From the NCBI GenBank assembly GCA_003118195.1, contig BEXV01000244.1, positions 6,344 to 56,629 of the forward strand: a stretch of DNA of 50,286 nucleotides, given 5' to 3'. The stretch comes from Hemicentrotus pulcherrimus. Its lineage: Eukaryota > Echinodermata > Echinoidea > Camarodonta > Strongylocentrotidae. Positions 10,301 through 20,210 of the stretch are shown piece by piece. The stretch's first letter is position 1; every line of letters begins with the position of its first letter. The position numbers and the translations under genes are program-made. The notes below the pieces were generated by a model. It worked only from the letters and a program-made list of their open reading frames with translations. It made no database searches and was not told the origin of the DNA.

Positions 10301-13300
10301 TAAGTGTTCTGTTGCATACTTCCAGAAGCTGATGGTCAAGGGCACCAGACTTCCATACCTCTGCTGGGATTCCATTCACACCTGGGCATTTACTATTGGA
10401 GAGGGAGGTCTCCAATGGTAAATTTGCTTGTTTTGATTGGGAGTATCTTTTGGATCATCTTCCTTACTGGGATGTTATCTGGTGGAGGTTGACCAAGTAG
10501 ATTAGAAAAGTGATCTTTCCACTGGTTTAGTCTCTCTTGTGGTGTTTTAACTCTAAGCTGATCCACTGGGGTCGAGGAATTTCCAGTGATCTCTTTCACA
10601 ATATTCCATACTTTCCTAGTCTGCTGTTGGACTGCACCAATCTCAATCTCAGTGCATTTTTGAGCTATGTAATTTGACCGTTCTTCACCGTATGCATCCT
10701 GGAGATCTTTCTTGGCTTTGTCAAGTGTTTCTGCATATTCGGCAGTTGGTGCGCCATTTTTTTCATTATATGCTACTTTAAGGCATTTCCGTTTCTCCCT
10801 GATCTTATTGTTTTCCCATGGCACCCGTTCCTTCTTGCCCTTTCTTTTTGGTATGTATTTTGTGGCTGCTCCTTCGTGAGCTTCTATCAGTGCGAAGTAG
10901 ATCTCATTCGCTGTAGGATTCTCTATGTCTTGAAACAATGCCTCAAATCTGGTGACCTCCTCTGTATATGCTTCCTTGATACAATTATCTGATTGAAAGA
11001 GCTGCCAGTCATGAGGAAGATTTGATTTGGCTTTTACCTTCTTGTTGCTTCTCAAGCTTAGTTGTATTCTGGTGGAGACTATTCGATGGTCCGAGTTCAG
11101 GGGGCCAAAAGTGTTATAAGCTTGACAGTCTTTCACACTATTTCTCCACTTTTAATTCACTAGGATATAGTCAAGTTGTGCCTGGCTCTTATTTGGGTAT
11201 GTAAATGTCCACAACTTTTGGGCTTTTTGGGGGGCTTTTTGAAAGCGTGTGTTACACGCAATCAGATCACATTCAAATGTCATGTTCAGCAAGTACTGCC
11301 CATTTCTGTTAGTCCTATTTCCAAAAGTAAAACCCTTGCTGTCTATAGAGCTATCCTGGGCATATATGTCCCCACAGATCATCTTAATGTTGTGCTGAGG
11401 GATCTTTTTAATGACATCAGACAGTAAGCTATAGAAATTAACAGCTTCATTGTCTGGGGAGCAGTTGGTTAGACTGTATCAGGTGATAACAGTGGGAGCT
11501 GGATTTCCACTGAACTTGACTAGAAGTATATGAGGACTCACCTTTTCAAGGTATTCCAGTGACTTAAAAGCAAAAGGACTCATCAATATACCGACCCCTC
11601 CAACTGTGCTGTTCACTGTATTCTTGGTGCCTGAGGACAAAGCTAGTACCCAACCTTTGCCCATGTCCTTCATCTGAATATCCACATTTTCATGGTAGAT
11701 ATGATGTTCCTATATACACAGAATGTCTAATCTCTTTTCTTCAGCTAGTGCTGTTAGTTCTCCCATCTTCTACTTTGACTTGAGGGACCAGACATTAAAA
11801 CTCGATATTAGAGTTGCTGCTTTGCAATCTATGATTTTAATTCTAGATTTGGATTTGAAACCAGTATTCAATTTCCCGACCTCATCCTGGTTTGTCATTG
11901 GGGAATAAGGTTTTTGTTCACCCGGGCGACAACCGGGCCGGTATCTGTTTTTGTTGGTTTGTCTCATCATATCAGTGTTTCTTAGCTTGCCAATAAGAAT
12001 AAATTCAAAGCATAGCTACAATGGAGGCTCGCTACACCTTCCAATGCCATCTATGCAAGGCAGGGGAGGTGGATTTTCACTGAGCTAATTAAAAAGGGGT
12101 TACCTGTATAAAGAGCCGCATACCGCGAAATAGTACAGTCCATGTAAATACAAATCAGGTATTAAAGGAACACCCTTATTCTTTGAAATCACAATGTTCA
12201 CAGTGTTAGTTGTGCAGTCAAACCTGATAAGTGACCACCTGTCTACAAAGACCACATTTTTTGTTTCCTTTGAAAATAGTTTTTCATTGCATGTACTAAA
12301 GGAACCTGTCTACAAAGACCACTTTTTGTGTTTCATTTGGCGGTCGCTATAGACAGGTTTGACTGTATATTGTTTTTAAAGTATCTTGAAAGATTTGCCA
12401 TTGATCCTGACTAGTTCCTAGTCCTTCAGGAAAAATGCAGTTCATTGTCAGGTATTTTACCTTGAATCATTAACAATTATATATATATATGATAGTTATT
12501 GCAAGAGGTTTTCTTCACTCTCATCGATGCATCAAATAATTTTTCATTTTACCAATCCCTTTTCCTCCCACAGAGGATAGACCACCTCCAAGAGGAGCAA
12601 ACATTGCTGTTCAAGATTTGGACCGCACCATGGAAGAGCTCACCCTAGACGAGTCTGGAGCTAGCCTTGGTGAGGAAGCAGAGGATTTAGCACATCGTTC
12701 TCCCGGTTACCAAAGCGATGCATCGGAAGCAAGCGAAGAAGAGGTTGTGATCATTGATGAATCTCCACCTGGAAGCGGTGATGAGGAGGGTGGTGGAAGC
12801 CGACCTGGTAGTGTCTTTGTGGTGGATGATGACTCGAGACCTGGGAGTCGGTCAGAGGACAGCTCCAGACCAGGGAGCAGGTTAGAGGACAAGGCCTTCA
12901 TAGGAGAGTCCTATCTACCGGAGGACAGCAGCCGTGGTGGCAGCGGGAATGCTACTTACGATGGTTCCAATTCTAAACATGATCAAGATGAAGAGATGGA
13001 AGATTACATTGATGATCACAGCAGTGCTGGAGACTTCCAAAGTGACCCTGAAGGATCAAGGGGTGAGGAGGGGTTGGAGAAGAGTGCCGATGAGAGCCTT
13101 GAATTGGTAGTTGGTATGACTCCACCAAATCACCAAAATGAAAGCTTCCAGGACCATCACGAGGAGTCTAGGAGATGTATGACTTCCTTTGATACAGGTG
13201 CAACTCATGGTGACATGGCAGATGGTAGTGGGTCATTGAGAAGCAGAGGTAAGAAATCCAAGAGTATGATGCCCTCTGATACCGACAGCTATGGGATGAT

Positions 13301-16300
13301 GGAGGAAAGTAGCGGGAAGCCATCAGATCTACCGTACTTCAATGCCACCAGGAAACTTTCCCTAGGAGAGTCCAGATCATTGACCTATAGTCGTCAGTCG
13401 AGCCAAGACGAGGAAGCTGAGTCCAGAGCAAATACAATTGAGTGGGAGAATGGCCAATATTCTTCCCAGGGTATGAGCTCCGGAAGTCCGATGGGAGAAA
13501 GGAGGAGGGACCAGGATGTGTGTATGAGTGCAGCAGATCATGATGAACTAGACAGTGAGGATGGTGAAGATGGTGGTAGTTATGGAGAGGTGGTGGAGGT
13601 GTCCATCTCAAGTTTCTGCTGTCAGGCTGGTGGTGATGTCAGTCAAGACATGGATGTCAGCATCGGTGCTGGAACCACTAACTCAAACAAAGATCATCAG
13701 TCTGGATTGCAAACAGGACCAGTGCCAATGGTTGAAGATGAGAGAGATAGTGTCCTTGATGAGGACAGTGAGAGCTCCGAGAGAAGCCCTCATTCAAATC
13801 TCCAAGAGGGTGAAGCTGAAGATGAAGAGAGCTATGAAGATGTATCCATGGCCAGCTTCTCTGTACAGACAGATGACGTGGATGACCAAACCAATGTACA
13901 ATCAACAAACCCGGAGGATAAACCCTATTCTCCTCTCAATCAAAACTCTTCACTGGAAGACCAGCAGTCTCCCCAAGAAGAACTATCCAGCACCAGAGGA
14001 GGACCTCCTGGAGGCATCGATCTTGATGCAACATCCAGGTTCCTTGGACTCACATCAGAAGAAAGCCCGTTCCTGGATACCTCATCCCCTGTAACTAAGA
14101 CCCACCATGTGAGGAGGATAGTGTCAGATGATGAGGAGGATGATGAAGACGAGTCAGTGTTTGAGAGGGATGTGGGCTCCAGAAGCAGGGGCGGATTCCT
14201 TGATGATGAAGGGCAGCGTAGGAGGAGTGATGAAGAGAAAAGAAGAAGAGATCGACAGTTCAGCGCCAAGAGGAAGAAACCATCCAGCGTGCTGGTGGAT
14301 GATAGTGATGAGGAGGAGGAGGATATAAGGAAGTCAAGTAGAACCACAAAGTCTTCCTTGGATACTGACCAGAGTGCTGCTCTCCAGGGTAAGATGACTA
14401 ATAATTTGTTTTTATCTTCAGGGCCAGTAATCGGGTAGACCACTGAATTCTCCATTTCTGTGAGCTTAAATGTAAAGAACCACCTGGTTCTCATGGGCAA
14501 TGAGTTAACATGAAATTCTGATCTTTTCCAACTACATTGCATTATTGGCCCCTTCAAATTCATTCTTCTTGTGGTTGAATTAATTAGAAATCTATAGATA
14601 GTGTTTTCACTTCCAAGGACAAAGATGGATTTTTATATAATAGTGAAGCCCAACATCAAATAGCAGTTCCATCGGCAAATACCGATGCAAGATTTCTTCA
14701 TAGAAGGATATGAAATAGTGCTTGATAATGATCTCCAATTACATACTGATACTCATTTTAGCCTAAGTGGCCCTGAAATATTAAGTTTAAAATCATTTGT
14801 CTATAATTCTCTTGCTCTTGCACACTACTTTAGTTTATCTCATTTTTTCTATCAATTTGCAGACAGTATGGATGACTTCATTGTGGGCGATTCTGATGAA
14901 GAACAGTCTTTAGATGGACCTTCATTGGGTAAGAATCTTTAGAGAAAGATACAGTGTTCATGAAGGTGATCCCACATTTGCCTCTTCAACAGATTAGGGT
15001 TGTGGTTTGGTTTAGATGAGGCTTAGTCAGGATTAGGGTTACCATAGGTTTAAGTATAGTGTTGTGTCTAGCATTGAAGTTTTTATTAAAGGAAACCAAA
15101 ACCTTGATGCTAAGTTACTTTTATTGTAAAGTTTAAGATATTTAAAAAATATCAGTGAAAATTTGAACAAAATCGGGCAAGGAATAAGGAAGTGAGAGCA
15201 TTTTGAAATGACTAGTCACTAGAGGGCGGTATTCAATTTGATGACATCATCTGTAAACAACTCTCCATGCCTTTTGTACATAAAATTTCACAATTTGTTT
15301 GTTTTCTTCGTATTTATTTGTGTTCTTGATCCGACTTCATAACATGTGAAGTAGAATATCATTTTGCATTCTATATCTTGCTTTCAGGGGAGTAGATTAT
15401 CTCAATCACAAGAAAGAAGGAAAAACATGAAATTTTATGTACAAAAGGCATGGAGAGTAATTGTTTACAGATGATGTCATCAAATTGAATACCGCCCTCT
15501 AGTGAATAGTCATTTAAAAATGCTCTTACTTCCTTATTTCTTGCCCGATTTTGTTCAAATTTTCACTGATATTTTTTAAATATCTTAAACTTTACAATAA
15601 AAGTAACTCAGTATGAAGGTTTTGGTTTCCTTTAAATTTGATTTGTGTAGAGGATGTAGACTTTGGAACAGTTGTCATAGGAGCATGTCTTATAGAACCG
15701 TTTACTGGTGGAATTGATTTTTGGGGGTCTCAAACTTTGATGTGTGTAATAGTTAACCAAGATGGGGAATTGATAGCAGTGAACCTGCTAACTGGTTGAG
15801 TCATTTCTTGCCTTTTTTAAAGTGTAGATTTAGTTCAATTCCTAGAAAAATCCACTGATTAGTGGAATAATGTTTTTCATATAAAGTAATGAGTAACATT
15901 TCTTTATTTTCATCAGTTTTTTGTGTGTTTGTTTTATTTTAACATGTGTAAAGGATGGTCGTAATGATATTCTTGTTTGTTCTTTATCCAGACAAGGATG
16001 GGGTGATTGATGAGAGTTTGCTGGATGAATCAGAGGAATCTCCATCTGGAGAAAAAGAAGAGGTTGAAGAAGATGAAGAAGAAGAAGATGAGGAAGAAGA
16101 GGAGGAAGTTGGAAGAAAACGGAGAAAGAAACGTGTGATTGTTAGCGATGATGAAAGTGATGACGACGATGAAGGTGATGACGATGATGAAGGTGATGAA
16201 GATGATGATGTTTGCATAAGCAAACCAGATGACCAACACCTTAAATCAGGGAAGTATAGTGACTTCATTGAGATGGAGGCAGCGGACAGGAGGAGTGCAT

Positions 16301-17261
16301 CTCATGATACCGGTAGAGTTTCAGATGAAGAACAAGAAACCAAAGACAGTGAAGAACACTTAGAGCTAGAGGAAGAAGAAGAGATGGTGGAAGAGGATGG
16401 CGAAGATGAAGTTGATTACAGTGATGAACACATTTTAGAGGAGGAGGAGGAGGAGGAGGGAGAAGAGGAGGAGGAGGAGGAGGAGGATGAAGAAGAGGAG
16501 GAGGAGAGTGATGAAAACAGGAGTGAAGATGAAGCAGATGTGGAAATGCGGGAGAAGTACAAAGCTCTCGTAAAGGAGGGAATGTGAGTATATCTCTATT
16601 ATCCTTGCTAGTCCTCCTTTCATAGAATGTTGGTCATTCTAATGTCCCCATTATTAAAGCCCCTATGCACTAGTGATTAGACCTCCCTGCATGGTCACTG
16701 ACAGGTGTTTATCTCATCTAATCAGCTCTCAATTAACATAAGAAAAAGGGGACCATGGTAGATCAATGGTCACCGATGAGGCATTGTTTGCTATATAGAG
16801 GGCGCAAGTAGCTGTAAGTTATAAGTAGTGCCGTGGGGCTTTAAGATGCATTGTTTTGGGTTTGTTTTGCTTGAATTAGTTTAATAAATTGAAACTTTGT
16901 AATGTTTCTTAATGAGGACATCCTCATGTCTTAATTTTTGAATGCCTCATTTGTGTTTACAATTTTTTTTTCTTCCAAGTTTAATCAAGATTGGCTTTTG
17001 TTCTTGGCATTTGAATCATTTATGACTTTCTTTGTCAAACATCTCTCTCTCTCTTTTTGTCTTTCTCTCTCTCTCTTTTGCTCTCCTTCCCTCTTTCTCT
17101 CTCCCATTCTCCTGTGTGTCTTCACATACAGGTCAAAAATATCTGAAGGAGATAACAAGGGAGCCTTGCGTGCCTTCCTCAAAGCCCTTTACATTGACAG
17201 TAGCAGCGGACAACTGCAGCTCATTGCCCTCAAACTCAAGAAGAAGCTTGAGGGTCAGTAA
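7227..17261 (+). CDS. ERCC6L: ERCC6L/PICH-like SNF2 DNA translocase, C-terminal part (7 exons, 5' exons outside window)
   Basis: Exons 7227..7375, 8031..8134, 9312..9525, 12574..14388, 14863..14928, 15992..16583 and 17132..17261 join in phase for about 1,022 residues ending in TAA. The start (YFTGQQLKELFVLDD) corresponds to the segment just after the helicase core of vertebrate ERCC6L. GISDHDLMF and YIQQRVQRAQ then follow in family order. VRRIVSDDEEDDED matches the conserved PICH-family block, and the last exons (YKALVKEG..., GALRAFLKALYID) encode the C-terminal TPR. ERCC6L/PICH binds ultrafine anaphase DNA bridges at mitosis and is a PLK1 and SUMO partner. Possible SUMO-interacting motifs VVIIDES, VFVVDDD and VLVDDSDEE, and an S-S-P polo-box-type site, are visible. 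The ATPase motifs must lie left of the window. Confidence 0.88.
7376..7925 (+). repeat. ~100-bp tandem array repeating an exon end plus splice donor
   Basis: Units of 99-105 bases repeat GATGCTCATATTGC, a pyrimidine stretch, TACTCTGCAG and GTTAG, then CA-rich spacer. CAG/GT junctions fall after 7375 (the real exon end), 7476, 7581, 7682, 7781 and 7917. A further partial copy near 7860 is cut by the N at 7871. Each copy is therefore the last 30 bases of ERCC6L exon a plus its donor, and the same bases also read as a good acceptor. (CA)n tracts of different length show slippage between units. Confidence 0.92.
8031..8134 (+). CDS. ERCC6L: ERCC6L exon b
   Basis: The acceptor follows a long T-rich tract ending AACAG; the donor is GTAAGA. 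Encodes D-IFGISDHDLMF and an acidic linker to YIQQR, the family-conserved GISDHDLM block. Confidence 0.9.
8135..9311. other. ERCC6L intron between exons b and c
   Basis: Non-coding. Holds a (TA)n run at 8964..8983. A repeat fragment near 9149..9250 starts with AATAATAATAATAGTGGGTTCTTGAATAGCGCT, resembling the inverted tail of the local SINE/LINE families. Nothing else is recognised. Confidence 0.5.
9312..9525 (+). CDS. ERCC6L: ERCC6L exon c
   Basis: Acceptor GATTTAG, donor GTAAGT; phase 0 in, phase 1 out. Encodes VQRAQELVAQESD (the helix conserved after YIQQR) and a basic stretch rich in K and R through HVPKHYRP. Confidence 0.88.
9635..11970 (-). mobile_element. RTE-like non-LTR retrotransposon remnant, internal deletion
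   Basis: The minus strand reads, 5' to 3', an endonuclease (SSFNVWSLKSK, GVGILMSP, CGDIYAQDSS, LDYILVN, NSDHRIV), a linker, and a reverse-transcriptase start (PGVNGIPAEVWK, IIIPVPKKGDLSTPQNYHGIAMTP, KNQNGFRPGRSTVAQI, LTFVDLRR). The middle of the RT, including the catalytic Y-x-D-D region, is missing. Sequence jumps near 9830..9900 to the element's C-terminal end (LFWEPSRGKRTRWRPAMTYIDQ...WKKLV). Several frameshifts and stops (near 11140, 11440, 11700) show it is dead. It lies antisense in the ERCC6L intron between exons c and d. Confidence 0.88.
12213..12369 (+). mobile_element. Short MITE-like repeat family B, copy 2
   Basis: Second copy of the repeat at 5765..5919, same orientation. It starts CAGTCAAACCTGATAAGTGACC and ends GACAGGTTTGACTGTATA, so the outer inverted ends (CAGTCAAACCTG / CAGGTTTGACTG) are more complete than in copy 1. 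Confidence 0.7.
12574..14388 (+). CDS. ERCC6L: ERCC6L exon d: long acidic, Ser-rich regulatory exon
   Basis: 1,815 bases, phase 1 to phase 1, acceptor CTCCCACAG, donor GTAAGA. Encodes about 605 mostly disordered residues. SRPGS occurs several times near 12800..12880. Candidate SUMO-interacting motifs are VVIIDES near 12744, VFVVDDD near 12813 and VLVDDSDEEEE near 14290. The conserved VRRIVSDDEEDDED lies near 14107..14150, and an S-S-P that could bind a polo box lies just before it. Confidence 0.9.
14389..14862. other. ERCC6L intron between exons d and e
   Basis: Non-coding. The stretch 14470..14515 (AACCACCTGGTTCTCATGGGCAATGAGTTAA) resembles 25340..25385 in inverted order, so it is probably a small dispersed repeat. 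Nothing else is seen. Confidence 0.4.
14863..14928 (+). CDS. ERCC6L: ERCC6L exon e (66 nt)
   Basis: Acceptor CAATTTGCAG, donor GTAAGA; phase 1 to phase 1, 22 codons, encoding DSMDDFIVGDSDEEQSLDG. The DDFIVGDSDEE segment is another hydrophobic core next to acids. The exon is a multiple of three in matched phase, so skipping would keep the frame. Confidence 0.85.
15086..15636. mobile_element. Foldback/MITE element with ~210-bp inverted arms
   Basis: The left arm (about 15086..15300) starts TTAAAGGAAACCAAAACCTT and holds AAATCGGGCAAGGAATAAGG and AGAGGGCGGTATTCAATTTG. The right arm (about 15425..15636) is its near-exact reverse complement, ending AAGGTTTTGGTTTCCTTTAA. The spacer is about 125 bases. 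No coding frame. Inside the ERCC6L intron between exons e and f. Confidence 0.92.
15992..16583 (+). CDS. ERCC6L: ERCC6L exon f: hyper-acidic segment
   Basis: 592 bases, phase 1 in, phase 2 out, acceptor TTATCCAG, donor GTGAGT. More than half the residues are Asp or Glu, in long runs, interrupted by a basic patch (RKRRKKR near 16110..16135). It ends MREKYKALVKEG, the start of the C-terminal TPR helix. GAG/GAT triplet runs make the length prone to slippage. Confidence 0.88.
16650..16843 (+). mobile_element. MITE-like repeat family C, copy 1
   Basis: Ends are inverted (TTAAAGCCCC / GGGGCTTTAA). The internal blocks GGTCACTGACAGG, TCTCATCTAATCAGCTCTCAATTAAC, AGAAAAAGGGGACCATGGTAGATCAA and GCATTGTTTGCTATATAGAGGGCGC recur reverse-complemented at 35644..35834. 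Lies in the last ERCC6L intron. Confidence 0.8.
17041..17131 (+). promoter_or_regulatory. Long CT-rich polypyrimidine tract before the last ERCC6L exon
   Basis: About 75 bases of nearly pure CTCTCTTT sequence followed by TGTGTGTCTTCACATACAG. It is far longer than an ordinary 3' splice tract. Such tracts bind U2AF and PTB-type proteins in animals; regulation here is inference. Confidence 0.5.
17132..17261 (+). CDS. ERCC6L: ERCC6L exon g: C-terminal TPR and stop
   Basis: Phase 2 in; encodes SKISEGDNKGALRAFLKAL, YIDSSSGQLQLIAL and KLKKKLEGQ, then TAA. It matches in order and length the TPR-like end of vertebrate ERCC6L (EALNCLVKALDI type). Confidence 0.9.
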
Positions 17262-17319
17262 AATAGACAGCTACCAGCCACCCGATACAGTACTAGGAGA
17301 TTTGACCGTGTGTGATGAC

Positions 17320-17471
17320 CAGGGCCCCATTTCACAAAACTTGTCATCAGTGACAAATGACAGTTTTTGTGATAAGCTAGTGAAATCCTTGCTTCTGATT
17401 GGTTATCAGCAGATTTGTCATAGATTTTTGTCATTTGTCATTGAAAAAAAGGCTTTGTGAAAGGGTCCCTG
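17320..17471. mobile_element. Palindromic hAT-like MITE in the ERCC6L 3' flank
   Basis: Begins CAGGGCCCCATTTCACAAA and ends TTTGTGAAAGGGTCCCTG, imperfect inverted ends of the CAGGG type seen in hAT-like MITEs. Inner parts (GTCATCAGTGACAAATGACA / TGTCATTTG..) are also partly self-complementary. It starts 58 bases after the ERCC6L stop. Confidence 0.75.
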
Positions 17472-17736
17472 GACAGCTTGATCCTTTTGTTATTATAGGT
17501 TTCATGTCAAAGAAGTTTCTGGTTTATTTAACAGTATTAAAGCTGACATTAACCCGGCATTCAGTGTCACAAAATGTACACTTACATATAACAATTATTC
17601 TTCATAAGACAACTCTTTTTGTAGTGCCTATTTTCATTGTTCCTCTTGATAAAATATTTGTTTCAAGATTTCTATCTCCACTGTACATGAACACGCCATG
17701 AGCAGTAAAATGGTGAACATTTTACAGAATGCTTCA

Positions 17737-17771
<35 letters not shown>

Positions 17772-18227
17772 ACCCAGGCAAGTTGTGGGTACTCAGAATC
17801 ATGGGATTTATTTTTGTGACATAAGCACATTGGAGCTTGGGAAGAGAATTGGATCTGAAAATGTGTTATCAATATTTTCAGGAAGATAATTTTTTTTGTC
17901 TAGGGCATGTATTTGATAACAATTTTATTTTTCTCTGTCCTTGTAGGGGTCTAAGACCTAATTATGTGTTGTTTTCTTTAATTAAAGTGATTGTATTGTC
18001 ATGCTGTAGATAGCTCCCCTCAAGAAGAGGCTTGCAAGGGCAGCGTGGTATTGTAACCAGACTGGTTGGTGTCTTACGCTCAAACATCATTAGCTAGGAG
18101 CAAGCTTGTATTTCGCACAGATTGCATGACGTATATAATGCTCAAGCGCTTAGGGATATCTTTCTTAATGTGCCCTCTGGAAGCCTGTGAAAATCTTCAC
18201 TTTCACTTTGAAACTAATAAGAAGGTA

Positions 18228-18303
18228 ATAGTATATTTGTAAAGCGCTTAGAGACATTTGTATTAAGCGCTATATAAAAATTAGACATTATTATTATTAT
18301 TAT
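18228..18303 (+). repeat. SINE/LINE 3' tail fragment
   Basis: TTTGTAAAGCGCTTAGAGACATTTGTATTAAGCGCTATATAA followed by (ATT)n matches the tail of the SINE at 6883..7215. No clear head is attached. Confidence 0.6.
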
Positions 18304-18917
18304 CTGTTGGTGTGACAAATAATATCTTAAGTTCTTAACATTTTCAGAAAGATTGCATCATGTGGATCCTCCAACCTTCTGATGAAACATTTCAGAATGA
18401 TCTTTTTGATACATTAATTCAGATGAATGGGTTAATGAACATGTGTTTGGGAAAGTGGGTGTCTGGAGCTTGAAGACCGGTCATTAGCAAAATTGCGTGT
18501 TAGGCAAAATAAATGCCTGCTCACGTGTATGCTCTCAACCAATCATTTGATAAGGATCCGCTTCATCATCTTATAAATTTATCTACCCTGTAGATTTGAT
18601 ATACAATGTGGGTTACTCATGGAGGTATAATTTAAATCACTCAGCATGAACAATATCGGTCATGGTGTTTTTAGGGGCTCCCATCTGCTAAGAGCTCAAA
18701 GGTCATTAACTCTGTGTGAGAGGATATTAGTTAACGCCCTTCTGACTCTCGGCGGATGAAATGTAAATGTTAATGTGTATCTATTCAGACAAACCATAGA
18801 ACTATTGGGAGTAGAAAAAATGTGAATTGTGAAATGTGCAAATGTGAATTGGCAGTAGAACAAAGATACAAATTTGCAATAGTACATAGATATGTAATAG
18901 ACCAGTTTTTCTAACAT

Positions 18918-19110
18918 AGTCAAATTTATGGATGTTTCTTTCTTGGGGGCCTTGTGAGGAGTTTTCCCATCAACTTGTTATTAGTGAGTAAACTAAAATA
19001 CTTGGAATCCAGTCTGCATACATTGTTTGTTGCTATGTCAGGCTTCCTTGGACAAGCTTTAAGTCAAGAACAACCTTTGGTTAAAAATATGCCTAAAATT
19101 TGAATATGTT
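18918..19110 (+). repeat. Diverged direct duplicate, copy 1
   Basis: Shares in order AAATTTATGGA.GTTTCTTTC, GGAATCCA..TGC.T.CAT, and GCCTAAAAT.TGAATAT with 19903..20115. An old direct duplication or dispersed repeat, about 200 bases, non-coding. Confidence 0.5.
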
Positions 19111-19902
19111 CAAATACCGGTCAATTGCGACCGAAACAATCACATTTCACACCAGAATTTTCCTTGCATAATGATTTGTAGATTGTAGGAAGTGCACATA
19201 TTTATGATAATAGGTCAGTTTAAAGTGAACATTTCAATGTTGGTCAAGCATCAGGATTTTTTGAAAATATGTACACGTAGTTATGTGCAAAATTACAGAA
19301 AATTTAGAATAGCGGAGGTTCATCTCCCCTCTCAAGTGAGTATTCTTGTATTATCAAAATGTGGTAAATGAATGTAGTAATGTGGTAATGTATGAAATTG
19401 TTAAAATAAGAGAGAAAGGAAAATCTTATATACAGGCTGTTGAATGTACATGTTCTCACTCTTTCTTCACACATTCAACATGTTTTGAGGTTAGGGGGTG
19501 GGGAGGGGGCGTTCCTCGTCCTTAAGAAAATGGCAGATATTTACAAATGTCATTTTTGTATTGCTGCAAGTTCTGGATCATAACTTAGTGTAAAATCATG
19601 ACAAAGTGATGTACAGGATGAAATAAAATCACTAATATGTGACATTGCTGTTTACTAGTCATTCATTTGGTTTCACTTCTCTACTTTTGTGAATATATAT
19701 TTCCTTTGGATTTAACCCTTATCTATCTTAATGACAAAGGCTTTAAGCCTTCATACATTTAATTTTGATAATCACATATAAATGGTATTCCTGGATTACT
19801 TGTCAAAAGGCAAGTCAGATATTTGTACCGCTCTAAAGGAGCTTTAGAATAAAAGCAGAATATATGAATATTGATTTCATGGCATAACAGACCATTCTAC
19901 TG

Positions 19903-20115
19903 ATTCATTCAAATTTATGGACGTTTCTTTCCACAATCTCAGTTCATGTCAAACTTTTCTAATATCAAACTTTTCTAATATCACTACTTTATATAGCATG
20001 TCTATGGTTGGAATCCAACTTGCCTGCATTAGCTGTTTCTATATCGGGCAAAAAATGGAGAAAGCATTTGAGCCTTTGTCTGAAAAAATTGCCTAAAATG
20101 TGAATATATTAATAA
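19903..20115 (+). repeat. Diverged direct duplicate, copy 2
   Basis: Partner of 18918..19110 about 1 kb upstream, same orientation and order of blocks. Non-coding. Confidence 0.5.
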
Positions 20116-20143
20116 ATTATCATTTGCATCATCTAGGTAGATA

Positions 20144-20146
<3 letters not shown>

Positions 20147-20200
<54 letters not shown>

Positions 20201-20210
20201 GGAGAGAGAG
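20147..20210. repeat. (TG)n(AG)n compound microsatellite
   Basis: About 22 TG units followed directly by an AG-rich run. Confidence 0.95.

Larger units (their letters stand above)
17262..20140. other. ERCC6L 3' flank and spacer
   Basis: No further coding exon is supported. Contains the MITE at 17320..17471, a CT run near 17738..17768, a SINE/LINE tail at 18228..18303 and a duplicated segment (18918..19110 and 19903..20115). Candidate AATAAA signals for ERCC6L are at 18508 and 19622, both weakly supported. Confidence 0.5.

Noticed and set aside
10080..11427. Plus-strand frames opposite the LINE
   Set aside because: Shadow frames of the minus-strand endonuclease/reverse-transcriptase remnant; no known domain on the plus strand.
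13339..14563. Long minus-strand frames opposite ERCC6L exon d (Ser-rich, His-rich)
   Set aside because: Antisense shadows of an acidic Ser-rich coding exon; GAG/GAT codons leave few stops on the other strand.
17041..17261. Open frame running through the CT-rich tract into ERCC6L exon g
   Set aside because: The part before 17132 is the intronic pyrimidine tract; exon phase and the AG at 17131 define the real start.
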